From Desulfobaccales bacterium (GTDB lineage: Bacteria; Desulfobacterota; Desulfobaccia; Desulfobaccales; 0-14-0-80-60-11): a stretch of DNA of 64,000 nt. A program made the position numbers and the translations under genes. The notes below the pieces were generated by a model. It saw nothing but the letters and a program-made list of their open reading frames with translations, made no database searches and had not been told where the DNA came from. Positions 50,781-59,401 of this stretch are shown piece after piece; the stretch's first letter is position 1, and each line of letters starts with the position of its first letter. The stretch is taken from contig JBAZPO010000002.1 of NCBI GenBank assembly GCA_041648175.1, positions 62,001 to 126,000 of the forward strand, in the 5' to 3' direction.

Positions 50781-51650
50781 ATGGTAGCGGACAATCCCGA
50801 AGCCCCAATCGAAGCCAAACCGGAACTGAACATTGTTCAGGCCATTGAATTGGCTATTGCCCACGAGTTGGAGGCCCGGAAGAGTTACACCACCCTGGCC
50901 CAGGAGACCGACGATCCGGAGCTCAGGACCCTCCTTAAAGAAATCGCCATGGAAGAGGCCAGCCATGAGGCGTCGCTCAGGAGCCGCCTGCGCCTTTACC
51001 AGGAACGGCACGTGCTCCGGGATACCTTCTCCCGCTATGTGAGCCCCGAGTTGTGCGAGGAAATCCTGAAAAATCCGGGGTTGCTCTCTTTAGGAGGGCG
51101 TCGCCAGCAGGTTACGGTCCTGTTTGCCGATATCCGCAATTTTACCTCCATGTCTGAATCCATGGCCCCGGAAGCCGTGGTGGAAGTCCTCAACACTTAT
51201 TTTACCGAAATGGTGGACCTGGTCTTCAAGTATCAGGGCACCCTGGACAAGTTCGTGGGGGACGCCCTGATGGCAGTATTCGGAGTGCCGCTGCCGATTC
51301 CCCAGGCCGCCACCCAGGCGGTCAAATGCGCTCTGGCCATGCAGCGCCACCTGAAGCAGATGCAGGCCGCGGGTCTCACTCCCATCCAGGGCATGCGCAT
51401 CGGCATCAACACCGGCGACGCTATTGTGGGCAACATTGGCTCAACCAAGCGCATGGACTTTACGGTGGTGGGGGACGTGGTCAACGTGGCGGCGCGGCTC
51501 CAGGAACTGGCCAAAGAACTGGAAGCCGACACCCTGATCAGTGAAGCCACCTTCCGGGAACTGGAAGGGCGGTTCCAGGCGACGCCCGAGCCGGCCACGG
51601 TGTTACGAGGTCGCAAGGAACCCACACCCATTTACCGGCTGGAAGCTTAA
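50781..51650 (+). CDS. Ferritin-like/adenylate cyclase fusion protein
   Basis: 289 residues. Residues 18-78 resemble half of a ferritin-like/rubrerythrin bundle (AIAHELEARKSYTTLAQETD, MEEASHEASLRSRL: E-x6-Y plus EExxH iron ligands). Residues about 108-240 are a class III nucleotide cyclase: metal Asp in TVLFADIRNFTSMSE and KFVGDALMAVFG, transition-state Arg in VVGDVVNVAARLQ. The Lys before FVGD and the Asp in VGDVV fit ATP rather than GTP. It probably makes cAMP in response to iron, oxygen or redox state. A TATAAT -10 element lies at 50717-50722. sat follows in the same direction. Confidence 0.85.
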   Translation: MVADNPEAPIEAKPELNIVQAIELAIAHELEARKSYTTLAQETDDPELRTLLKEIAMEEASHEASLRSRLRLYQERHVLRDTFSRYVSPELCEEILKNPGLLSLGGRRQQVTVLFADIRNFTSMSESMAPEAVVEVLNTYFTEMVDLVFKYQGTLDKFVGDALMAVFGVPLPIPQAATQAVKCALAMQRHLKQMQAAGLTPIQGMRIGINTGDAIVGNIGSTKRMDFTVVGDVVNVAARLQELAKELEADTLISEATFRELEGRFQATPEPATVLRGRKEPTPIYRLEA

Positions 51651-51709
51651 GGCGGAAATGCAAGGGTTGCCGCACCGGTCGGAAAAAAATGAGTTCGTGA
51701 AAAATATTA

Positions 51710-51738
51710 TTGACAAGCATTGAGAGATGATTTATTGT
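51710..51738 (+). promoter_or_regulatory. Sigma-70-type promoter of sat
   Basis: TTGACA (51710-51715), 17-base spacer, TATTGT (51733-51738). It predicts a start near 51745 and a leader of about 85 bases before the sat ATG. Confidence 0.75.
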
Positions 51739-51753
51739 GAGAATCTGGATGGC

Positions 51754-51771
51754 ATGTGAAATTTTTCACAT
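51754..51771. promoter_or_regulatory. CRP/HcpR-type palindrome in the sat leader
   Basis: Perfect 18-base palindrome with core TGTGA-AATTTT-TCACA (51755-51770), the consensus for CRP-family regulators. HcpR, a CRP-family protein of sulfate reducers, is known to be predicted at sat and apr genes. Centred about 18 bases after the predicted start, it would act as an operator, unless a second promoter lies downstream. Confidence 0.75.
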
Positions 51772-51829
51772 TATTCCATAAAGTTAGCATTTCTGACAAA
51801 AACTCTTTAAAGCCCGAGGAGGGAAATAG

Positions 51830-53086
51830 ATGGCTGTTGAAGTTGCCAAATGTAAAGTGGGTTTGGTAAATCCGCACGGTAAAGAGAAGAAATTAAAACC
51901 CTTACTGCTTTCTCCGGCCCAGATCGCCGAAGAGAAGAAGCGGGCCAAGGAACTGACGGCAGTCACCCTGACCTCCCGGGAAGTCGGTGACCTCATCATG
52001 ATGGGTATCGGCGGCTTCACCCCGCTGGACGGCTTCATGGGTCACGACGACTGGAAGGGCTCCTGCAGCGACGCTATGAAGCTGACGGACGGCACCTTCT
52101 GGCCCATCCCCGTCACCATGTCGGTCAACCAGGGCAAAGCCGACTCCATCAAGATCGGCCAGGAAGTCCTGCTGGTGGACGAAGAGACCGAAGAGATGAT
52201 GGGGACCATGAAGGTCACCGAGAAGTACAAAATCGATAAAAAGTGGGAATGCAAACAGGTCTTCACCACCGATGAGATGGACCACCCCGGCGTCCAGATG
52301 GTCATGGGCCAGGCTGACGTCAATCTGGCGGGCACCGTCAAGGTCTGGAGCGAAGGTTCCTTCCCCAAGGATTACCCCGGCGTCTATCTGCGTCCGGACG
52401 AAACCCGCAGGATCTTCGAGCAAAAGGGCTGGAGCACCATCGCCGCCATGCAGCTCAGAAACCCCATGCACCGCTCCCATGAATACCTGTGCAAGATCGC
52501 CATCGAAATCTGCGACGGCGTCCTGATCCACCAGCTCCTGGGCAAACTGAAACCCGGCGACATCCCGGCGGAAGTACGGGTAGATGCCATCAACACCCTG
52601 GTGGAGCATTACTTCGTGAAGGACACCGCGGTTCAGTGCGGTTATCCGCTGGACATGCGTTATGCCGGCCCCCGGGAAGCCCTGTTCCACGCCTTGTTCC
52701 GGCAGAACTTCGGCTGCTCCCACCTGATCGTCGGCCGCGACCACGCCGGCGTGGGCGAATACTACGGCCCCTTCGACGCGCAGAAGATTTTCGACTGCAT
52801 CCCCGAAGATGCTCTGGAAACCAAACCCCTGAAGATCGACTGGACCTTCTATTGCCACAAGTGCGACGGCATGGCCTCCATGCGCACCTGCTGCCACGGC
52901 AAGGAAGACCGGCTCATGCTGTCCGGCACCATGCTGCGGAAGATGCTTTCCGAAGGCCTGGAGGTGCCGGATCACTTCAGCCGCGCCGAAGTTCTGAAGG
53001 TCCTCCGGAAGTACTACAGTGGCCTGACCGAGAAAGTGGAAGTCAAGGTGCACGGTTTCGCCACCGGCGACATCAAGAAAAAGTAG
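51830..53086 (+). CDS. sat: Dissimilatory sulfate adenylyltransferase
   Basis: 418 residues with a GAGGAGGG ribosome site. The nucleotide-binding QLRNPMHRSHEY and GRDHAGVGEYYGPFDAQ motifs of ATP sulfurylase are present, plus a zinc-type CHKC ... CC segment near residues 342-358 as in homologues from sulfate reducers. It activates sulfate to APS in the cytoplasm. It heads sat-aprBA-qmoABC. Confidence 0.97.
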   Translation: MAVEVAKCKVGLVNPHGKEKKLKPLLLSPAQIAEEKKRAKELTAVTLTSREVGDLIMMGIGGFTPLDGFMGHDDWKGSCSDAMKLTDGTFWPIPVTMSVNQGKADSIKIGQEVLLVDEETEEMMGTMKVTEKYKIDKKWECKQVFTTDEMDHPGVQMVMGQADVNLAGTVKVWSEGSFPKDYPGVYLRPDETRRIFEQKGWSTIAAMQLRNPMHRSHEYLCKIAIEICDGVLIHQLLGKLKPGDIPAEVRVDAINTLVEHYFVKDTAVQCGYPLDMRYAGPREALFHALFRQNFGCSHLIVGRDHAGVGEYYGPFDAQKIFDCIPEDALETKPLKIDWTFYCHKCDGMASMRTCCHGKEDRLMLSGTMLRKMLSEGLEVPDHFSRAEVLKVLRKYYSGLTEKVEVKVHGFATGDIKKK

Positions 53087-53100
53087 GCAACAGTAAGGTG

Positions 53101-53131
53101 GTGCGGGGCGGAAGATTCTTGCGCCCCGCAC
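53101..53131 (+). other. Hairpin between sat and aprB
   Basis: Arms GTGCGGGGCG/CGCCCCGCAC with an 11-base loop and no T-run. It is more likely an RNA-processing or stability element than a terminator. Confidence 0.55.
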
Positions 53132-53187
53132 GACAGCATGCAGGTATATAAAGATAACTGCTTAACCCTAAGAGGAGGTTTTACGTT

Positions 53188-53610
53188 ATGCCGAGTTTTG
53201 TAATCGTGGAAAAATGTGACGGCTGTAAAGCCCTGGACAAGACCGCTTGCCAGTACATCTGCCCCAATGACCTGATGGTTCTGAATGCCGAGAGCAAAAA
53301 GGCTTTCAACCAGGAGCCGGAACAGTGTTGGGAATGCTACAACTGCGTAAAGATCTGCCCCCAGCAGGCTATCGAAGTGCGGCATTATGCCGACATCATG
53401 CCCCTGGGCTCCAGCACCATCCCGCTGCGCGGCTCCGACTCCATCATGTGGACCATCAAGTTCCGGGACCAGAAGACCATCAAACGGTTCAAGTTCCCCA
53501 TCCGGACCACTCCTGAGGGTTCCATTGATTGCTTCAAGGGCAAAAAGCTGCCCACCGCGGCAGACCTTAAGAAGCCCGGTTTCTACACCGGCCCGGCCCG
53601 CGCCGAGTAG
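53188..53610 (+). CDS. aprB: Adenylylsulfate reductase, beta subunit
   Basis: 140 residues; ribosome site GAGGAGG. Two 4Fe-4S clusters: CDGCKALDKTACQYICPND and CWECYNCVKICPQQAIEV. The C-terminal tail (from about residue 80) wraps the alpha subunit. It transfers electrons from QmoABC to the FAD of AprA. Confidence 0.97.
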   Translation: MPSFVIVEKCDGCKALDKTACQYICPNDLMVLNAESKKAFNQEPEQCWECYNCVKICPQQAIEVRHYADIMPLGSSTIPLRGSDSIMWTIKFRDQKTIKRFKFPIRTTPEGSIDCFKGKKLPTAADLKKPGFYTGPARAE

Positions 53611-53648
53611 TTTGTACAGCAGCGAAAATTCAAGGAGGACATTGAGAT

Positions 53649-55613
53649 ATGGCTCTGGAAAGAGAATTTTGTAAATGGTCTTTTTGTGCAAAACCGGAAG
53701 TAGAAACCATTGAAACCGACTTGCTGCTGGTGGGCGGTGGTATGGCGTGCACCGGCGCCGCGGTCGAGGCTGCGGCTTATGCCAAGGACCTCGGCCTTAA
53801 GATCACCCTGGTTGACAAAGCCGCCCTGGATCGTTCCGGCGCGGTAGCCATGGGCCTCTCCGCCATCAACACCTACATCGGCCCGGAAAACAAGATTGCC
53901 GATTACGTGAACATGGTCCGCACCGATCTCATGGGCATCATCCGTGAAGACTTGGTCTACAGCGTGGGCGCCCACGTCGACCAGACCGTGCATGACTTCC
54001 AGGATTGGGGCCTCCCCATCTGGCAGAAAGACGCCGAAAACCACACCGTTGACGGCCAGGCCGCCCGGGACGAGGGTCTGCCCCTCCTGAAAGACGGTGG
54101 TAAGTGCGTACGTTCAGGCCGTTGGCAGTGCATGATCAACGGTGAGTCCTACAAGGTGCTCGTGGCCGAAGCCGCCAAGAACGCCCTGGGCATGGACAAC
54201 ATCTACGAGCGCGTCTTCATCGTAAAACTGCTGACCGATAAGAACAACAGCAACCGCGTATGCGGCGCCGTTGGTTTCAGCGTCCGTGAGCACAAGACCT
54301 ACGTCTTCAAATGCAAAGCCATGATTATTGCTTGCGGCGGCGTGGTCAACGTCTTCCGGCCCCGGTCGGTGGGTGAAGGTCAGGGTCGTGCCTGGTACCC
54401 CGTATGGAATGCCGGCTCCACCTACGCCATGCCCGCTGAAATCGGCGCCAAGATGGTGCTGATGGAAAACCGTTTCGTCCCCGCCCGCTTTAAGGACGGT
54501 TACGGCCCGGTCGGCGCTTGGTTCCTGTTCTTCAAAGCTCAGGCCACCAACGCTTACGGCGAAGATTATATGGCCAGAAACTGGGATCGCGTTAAGAAAG
54601 AGTACCCCGGTTATGCCGATGCTCCCGGCACCTGTCTGCGTAACCACGCGGCCATGATCGAAATGCGGGAAGGCCGCGGCCCCATCATGATGCACACCGA
54701 CAAGGCCATGAAGGCGTTGGCTGAGGTTCTGAGCAAGAAAGAACTCAAGCATCTGGAAGCCGAAGCCTGGGAAGACTTCCTGGATATGTCCATCTCCGCC
54801 GCTTGTCTGTGGGCTTCCTTCAATATGGAACCCGACAAGATGCCGTCGGAGATCATCCCCTCCGAGCCGTACCTGCTCGGTTCCCATGCCGGCTGCGCCG
54901 GTCTGTGGGTCTCCGGTCCCGAAAAGGGCTACATGGGCGCTCCCGACAGCTGGTTCTGGGGCTATGACCGCATGACCACCGTTGACGGTCTGTTCACCGC
55001 GGGTGACGGCGTCGGCGCCTCCGGTCACAAGTTCTCCTCCGGGTCCCACGCTGAGGGCCGCATGGCCGCCAAGGGCGCCATTGCCTTCATCCTGGACCAC
55101 AAGGCCGACAAGCTGGAAGCGGCACAGAACATCGACGAAGTTATCGCCGATATCTACCTGCCCTTCGAGATCTTCGAGAAGTACAAAGGCTACACCTCAG
55201 CTCCGGAGATCAACCCCAACTATCTGCTGCCCAAGCAGGTCCAGACCCGCTTGCAGAAGCTGATGGACGAGTATGTTGCCGGTTGCTCCACCATGTACAT
55301 GTGTAACAAACCGAGCCTGGAAGAAGGCCTGAAGCGCCTCACCCTGCTGAAGGAAGACGCTACCCGGTTGGCCGCTCGGGACCTGCACGAACTGATGCGG
55401 GCCTGGGAACAGTATCACCGTATCCTCTCCGGTGAGGCTCATCTGCGTCACATCCTGTTCCGGGAAGAGACTCGTTACCCCGGTTACTACTACCGTTCCG
55501 ACTTCCTGTCTATCGACGACAGCAAGTGGAAGGTGTTCACCATTTCTCAGTACGACAAGAACACCAACGGTTGGAAGTTTGAGACCGAGCCTTACAAGCA
55601 GTTGGTTAAGTAA
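53649..55613 (+). CDS. aprA: Adenylylsulfate reductase, alpha subunit
   Basis: 654 residues; AAGGAGG upstream. The FAD-binding start reads TDLLLVGGGMACTGAAVEAA. SGAVAMGLSAINTYIG and GDGVGASGHKFSSGSHAEGR line the flavin/APS pocket. It reduces APS to sulfite and AMP in the cytoplasm. It follows aprB by 38 bases and ends at a strong terminator. Confidence 0.98.
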   Translation: MALEREFCKWSFCAKPEVETIETDLLLVGGGMACTGAAVEAAAYAKDLGLKITLVDKAALDRSGAVAMGLSAINTYIGPENKIADYVNMVRTDLMGIIREDLVYSVGAHVDQTVHDFQDWGLPIWQKDAENHTVDGQAARDEGLPLLKDGGKCVRSGRWQCMINGESYKVLVAEAAKNALGMDNIYERVFIVKLLTDKNNSNRVCGAVGFSVREHKTYVFKCKAMIIACGGVVNVFRPRSVGEGQGRAWYPVWNAGSTYAMPAEIGAKMVLMENRFVPARFKDGYGPVGAWFLFFKAQATNAYGEDYMARNWDRVKKEYPGYADAPGTCLRNHAAMIEMREGRGPIMMHTDKAMKALAEVLSKKELKHLEAEAWEDFLDMSISAACLWASFNMEPDKMPSEIIPSEPYLLGSHAGCAGLWVSGPEKGYMGAPDSWFWGYDRMTTVDGLFTAGDGVGASGHKFSSGSHAEGRMAAKGAIAFILDHKADKLEAAQNIDEVIADIYLPFEIFEKYKGYTSAPEINPNYLLPKQVQTRLQKLMDEYVAGCSTMYMCNKPSLEEGLKRLTLLKEDATRLAARDLHELMRAWEQYHRILSGEAHLRHILFREETRYPGYYYRSDFLSIDDSKWKVFTISQYDKNTNGWKFETEPYKQLVK

Positions 55614-55626
55614 CAACGGCTAGGTT

Positions 55627-55665
55627 CCGGGGCTTCGGGCAACCGAAGCCCCGGGCTGTTTTTTT
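55627..55665 (+). terminator. Rho-independent terminator after aprA
   Basis: 12-base perfect stem CCGGGGCTTCGG/CCGAAGCCCCGG with GCAA loop, followed by TTTTTTT (55659-55665). It separates sat-aprBA from qmoABC, at least partially. Confidence 0.93.
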
Positions 55666-55964
55666 GGCCGTGGTATCAGGCCCCTCGGCCAGCCACGGCC
55701 ATTTTTATATAATCGCCGAAAGTCCATCCTTTATCTCTCTCGCCCCTTGAGGGGAGAGGGTCGGGGTGAAGGGTGCATAAGAAAATACTTTTGGCAATGC
55801 GTATAAGGGATGCATCACCATCCCCCCACCAGAGCGATGCGGTTTTTCCTTGAACCCATATTCACAATGTATTATACATGGGGAAAGTGGGTCTCAGGGC
55901 CTGGGCCGGAGCCGAGACATGGCCGATGCTCTGGATCGCTTCAACGTCCCCAAGGAGGACTTGT

Positions 55965-57224
55965 GTGAACGCCGATAGCAAAATTCTGGTCATCGGGGGA
56001 GGCATGAGCGGCCTCACCGCGGCCCTGGAGGCGGCGGAAGCCGGGTCTCAGGTGATCATCACCGAGGCGGCCCCCTACCTGGGCGGCCGGGTTGCCCAAC
56101 TCCACCGATATTTTCCCAAGCTCTGCCCTCCCACCTGCGGTTTGGAAATCAACTTTCGCCGGATCAAAGAAAATCCCAATATCACGTTTTATACCATGGC
56201 GGAAGTTACCCAGGTCAGCGGCAGCGCCGGCGATTTCGACGTCACCGTCAAGGTGCAGCCGCGCTACGTCAATGATCGTTGCGTAGCGTGCCATGCCTGT
56301 GCAGAAGCCTGCACCGAGTGGCGGGTCAATGATTTCAACTACGGTCTGGACAAGACCAAAGCGGCCTATCTGCCCTATGATATGGCTTTTCCGCAAAAAT
56401 ACGTCATCGACAAGAGCATCTGCAGCGGCGACTGCGGGCAGAAGTGCCTGGAGGCATGTAAGTACGACGCCATCGAACTGCACATGAAACCCCAGACCCT
56501 GAACTTCAACGTCGGTGCTATCATCATGGCCAGCGGCTGGGAACTCTACGATGCCACCAAGATGGACAACCTGGGGTTCGGCCAGGTGGCTAACGTCATC
56601 ACCAATATGCAGATGGAACGCCTGGCGGCCTCCAACGGCCCCACCGGCGGCCAGATCCTCAGGACCAGCGACCAAAAGCCGCCCAAAAAAGTGGCCTTTG
56701 TCCAATGCGCCGGCTCCCGGGATGAAAACCATCTCCCGTACTGTTCCTACATCTGCTGCATGGCCTCCCTGAAACAGGCCACCTACTTGCGGGAAAAGGA
56801 CCCGGAAACCGAGGTCTATATCTTCTATATCGATATCCGTACTCCCGGCCGCTATGAGCAGTTTTACTGGAAGGTCCGGGACGATGAGCATGTCCATCTG
56901 ATCAGGGGTAAAGTGGCCAAGATCACCCAGGAACCCGGGACCGACAATGTTGTGGTGGTGGCCGAAAATACCGCCACGGGCAACAAAGAGAGCATGGTCT
57001 TCGATATGGTGGTCCTGGCGGCGGGCATGGTGCCCTCTACCAAAGCCTCCCCCTTCGCCCTGCCGTTGTCTTACACGCCGGATGGCTTCGTCATTCAAGA
57101 CCTGATGCCGCCGGGAGTCTATGCCGTGGGAACCTTGAAGGGCCCCCTGGATGTGACCAAGTCGGTGCAGGATGGCACCGGGGCCGCCCTTAAGAGTCTC
57201 ATCGCCCTGGGCAGGAGGTCATGA
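55965..57224 (+). CDS. qmoA: Quinone-interacting oxidoreductase subunit QmoA
   Basis: 419 residues from GTG 55965, AAGGAGGAC upstream; the frame before it is not QmoA-like. HdrA-type FAD domain (ILVIGGGMSGLTAALEAAEA, GGRVAQLHRYFPKLCPPTCG) with clusters in CVACHACAEAC and CSGDCGQKCLEACKYDA. It is a soluble flavoprotein of the QmoABC complex that passes quinol electrons toward AprBA. It overlaps qmoB by 4 bases. Confidence 0.96.
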   Translation: MNADSKILVIGGGMSGLTAALEAAEAGSQVIITEAAPYLGGRVAQLHRYFPKLCPPTCGLEINFRRIKENPNITFYTMAEVTQVSGSAGDFDVTVKVQPRYVNDRCVACHACAEACTEWRVNDFNYGLDKTKAAYLPYDMAFPQKYVIDKSICSGDCGQKCLEACKYDAIELHMKPQTLNFNVGAIIMASGWELYDATKMDNLGFGQVANVITNMQMERLAASNGPTGGQILRTSDQKPPKKVAFVQCAGSRDENHLPYCSYICCMASLKQATYLREKDPETEVYIFYIDIRTPGRYEQFYWKVRDDEHVHLIRGKVAKITQEPGTDNVVVVAENTATGNKESMVFDMVVLAAGMVPSTKASPFALPLSYTPDGFVIQDLMPPGVYAVGTLKGPLDVTKSVQDGTGAALKSLIALGRRS

Positions 57225-59389
57225 TGGAAAAGAAATACGGAGTCTATCTGTGTAAAGGCTGCGGCATCGCCGATGCCGTTGATTTTGAGAGCCTCACCAA
57301 AATAATCAAAAAAGAGTGCAAAATCCAGCACATCAAAGAAGCTGACATCATGTGCAGCCCTGAGGGCCGCGCCATGATCCTGGAGGACATGAAGCCCGAA
57401 GGCGAAGGCATCAACGCCATCGTCATCGCAGCCTGCTCCCCCCGGGTAAAATACGAAGAGCTGGATTTTCCCAATGCCATCGTCGAGCGCTGCAACATCC
57501 GGGAGTTGGTGGCCTGGACCCAGGAGCCCAAGGTTGAAGCTACCCAGTTGCTGGCGGAAGATTATCTCCGCATGTACTGCGCCAAGGCCAAAAAGGACGA
57601 GCTGCCTGAGCCCTACCAGACCGAATGCGACAAGACCATTCTGGTTATCGGCGGCGGCACCGCGGGTTTGAGTGCGGCACTGGAAGCGGCCAACGACGGC
57701 TATGCCGTGGTCCTGGTGGAAAAAGAGGCGCAGTTGGGCGGGTTCGCGGCCAAGATGTACCGGCAGACCCCCACCAGCTACCCCTACACCACCCTCCAGG
57801 AGCCGGTGGTCTTCAAGAAGATCCAGGAAGTCCAGAATCATCCCAAGATCAAGGTGATGACCTCGGCGACCCTGGAAAAACTCGATGGCCAGCCCGGTCT
57901 GTTGGACGCGGACATCAAGGTGGGCGGCGACGTCGAGACCTTGCGGGTCGGCACTGTGGTTATGGCCGCAGGGTGGAAGCCCTACGACGCCACCAAGCTC
58001 ACCAAGCTGGGCTACGGCCTGTCCAAGGACATCATTACCAGTATCGAAATGGAAGAGATGGCCAAGGCGGGCAAGATCGTGCGGCCCTCCGACGGCAAGG
58101 CGCCGCAATCGGTGGCCTTTATTCAGTGCGCCGGTTCACGGGACCCGGACCATCTGCCCTACTGCTCCAGCTTCTGCTGCATGGCCTCCTTAAAGCAGGC
58201 CGTCTATGTGCGGGAGCAGCACCCCAATGCTACGGCTATGATCCTTTATAAGGACATCCGGACGCCGGGGCTGACGGAGCTGTTCTACAAGCAGGTGCAG
58301 AGCGACGCCGGCGTCATGCTCACCAAGGCCGAGATCGCCGAAGTCAGCCTGGGTAATGGCGGCAATATCCTGATCAATGCCACCGACACCCTCCTGGGTG
58401 AAAACGTCATCTTCGAAGCCGACCTGGTGGTTTTGGCTGTGGGTATTGTGCCCTTAACCGCCGACGAGTCCGTGCTCAACCTGGGGTATAAGCAGGGACC
58501 GGCCTTGCCCGACCTGGATCTATACCACGGCTTTGCTGACTCCAACTTCATCTGTTTCCCGTACGAAACCCGGCGGACCGGCATCTACGCCGCGGGTTGC
58601 GTCCACCAGCCCATGGATATGGCCATGGCTGTCGAAGACGGCATCGGCGCCGCCTGCAAGGCCATTCAGGCCGCGGAGCACGTGGCTGCGGGCATGGCGG
58701 TGCACCCCCGGGCCTGGGACGAGACCTTCCCGGACCCGTTCATGCAGCGTTGCACATCCTGTAAGCGGTGTACTGAAGAGTGCCCCTTCGGCGCTATCGA
58801 AGAAGACGAAAAAGGCACCCCCTTTTATAAGATCAACCGCTGCCGCCGGTGCGGCACGTGCATGGGGGCCTGTCCGGAACGGATCGTATCCTTTAAGGAC
58901 TTCAATGTTGACCTCATCGGTTCCATGATCAAGAGTGTGGATGTGCCGGACCTCGAGGATGAGGACGATCCGGCGGCGCCGTTCCGCATCATTGGCTTGG
59001 TGTGCGAAAACGACGCCTACCCGGCCCTGGACGCAGCCGGACTGCACAAGCTGCGCTTAAACCCGTATGTCCGTTTCATTCCCCTGCGCTGCCTGGGGTC
59101 CTTCAACATGGTATGGATCACCGATGCCCTGTCCAAGGGCGTTGATGGCATTATCTTGTTTGGCTGCAAATCCGGCGACGACTATCAGTGCCACTTCGCC
59201 AAGGGCAGCGAGCTCTGCGAATACCGCCTGAGCAAGCTGTCGGAAACCTTGGATAAGTTGGGTCTGGAGTCTGACCGGGTGCTCCAATACCCGATTGCCC
59301 ACTCCGATTTCGATCGCCTGCCGAAGATTCTCGACGACTTTGTGACTCGGGTGCGCGAGATCGGCCCCAACCCGTTCAAGGAATTTTAG
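57221..59389 (+). CDS. qmoB: Quinone-interacting oxidoreductase subunit QmoB
   Basis: 722 residues (or 721 from the second ATG 57224). HdrA-type N-terminus KYGVYLCKGCGIADAVD, FAD motif TILVIGGGTAGLSAALEAAN, two 4Fe-4S clusters (CTSCKRCTEECPFGAIEE, CRRCGTCMGACPERI), then an MvhD-like domain (LRCLGSFNMVW ... FGCKSGDDYQC). It probably receives or confurcates electrons with QmoA. AGGAGG precedes the start. Confidence 0.97.
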   Translation: MMEKKYGVYLCKGCGIADAVDFESLTKIIKKECKIQHIKEADIMCSPEGRAMILEDMKPEGEGINAIVIAACSPRVKYEELDFPNAIVERCNIRELVAWTQEPKVEATQLLAEDYLRMYCAKAKKDELPEPYQTECDKTILVIGGGTAGLSAALEAANDGYAVVLVEKEAQLGGFAAKMYRQTPTSYPYTTLQEPVVFKKIQEVQNHPKIKVMTSATLEKLDGQPGLLDADIKVGGDVETLRVGTVVMAAGWKPYDATKLTKLGYGLSKDIITSIEMEEMAKAGKIVRPSDGKAPQSVAFIQCAGSRDPDHLPYCSSFCCMASLKQAVYVREQHPNATAMILYKDIRTPGLTELFYKQVQSDAGVMLTKAEIAEVSLGNGGNILINATDTLLGENVIFEADLVVLAVGIVPLTADESVLNLGYKQGPALPDLDLYHGFADSNFICFPYETRRTGIYAAGCVHQPMDMAMAVEDGIGAACKAIQAAEHVAAGMAVHPRAWDETFPDPFMQRCTSCKRCTEECPFGAIEEDEKGTPFYKINRCRRCGTCMGACPERIVSFKDFNVDLIGSMIKSVDVPDLEDEDDPAAPFRIIGLVCENDAYPALDAAGLHKLRLNPYVRFIPLRCLGSFNMVWITDALSKGVDGIILFGCKSGDDYQCHFAKGSELCEYRLSKLSETLDKLGLESDRVLQYPIAHSDFDRLPKILDDFVTRVREIGPNPFKEF

Positions 59390-59401
59390 GAGGTATGATC
59401 C

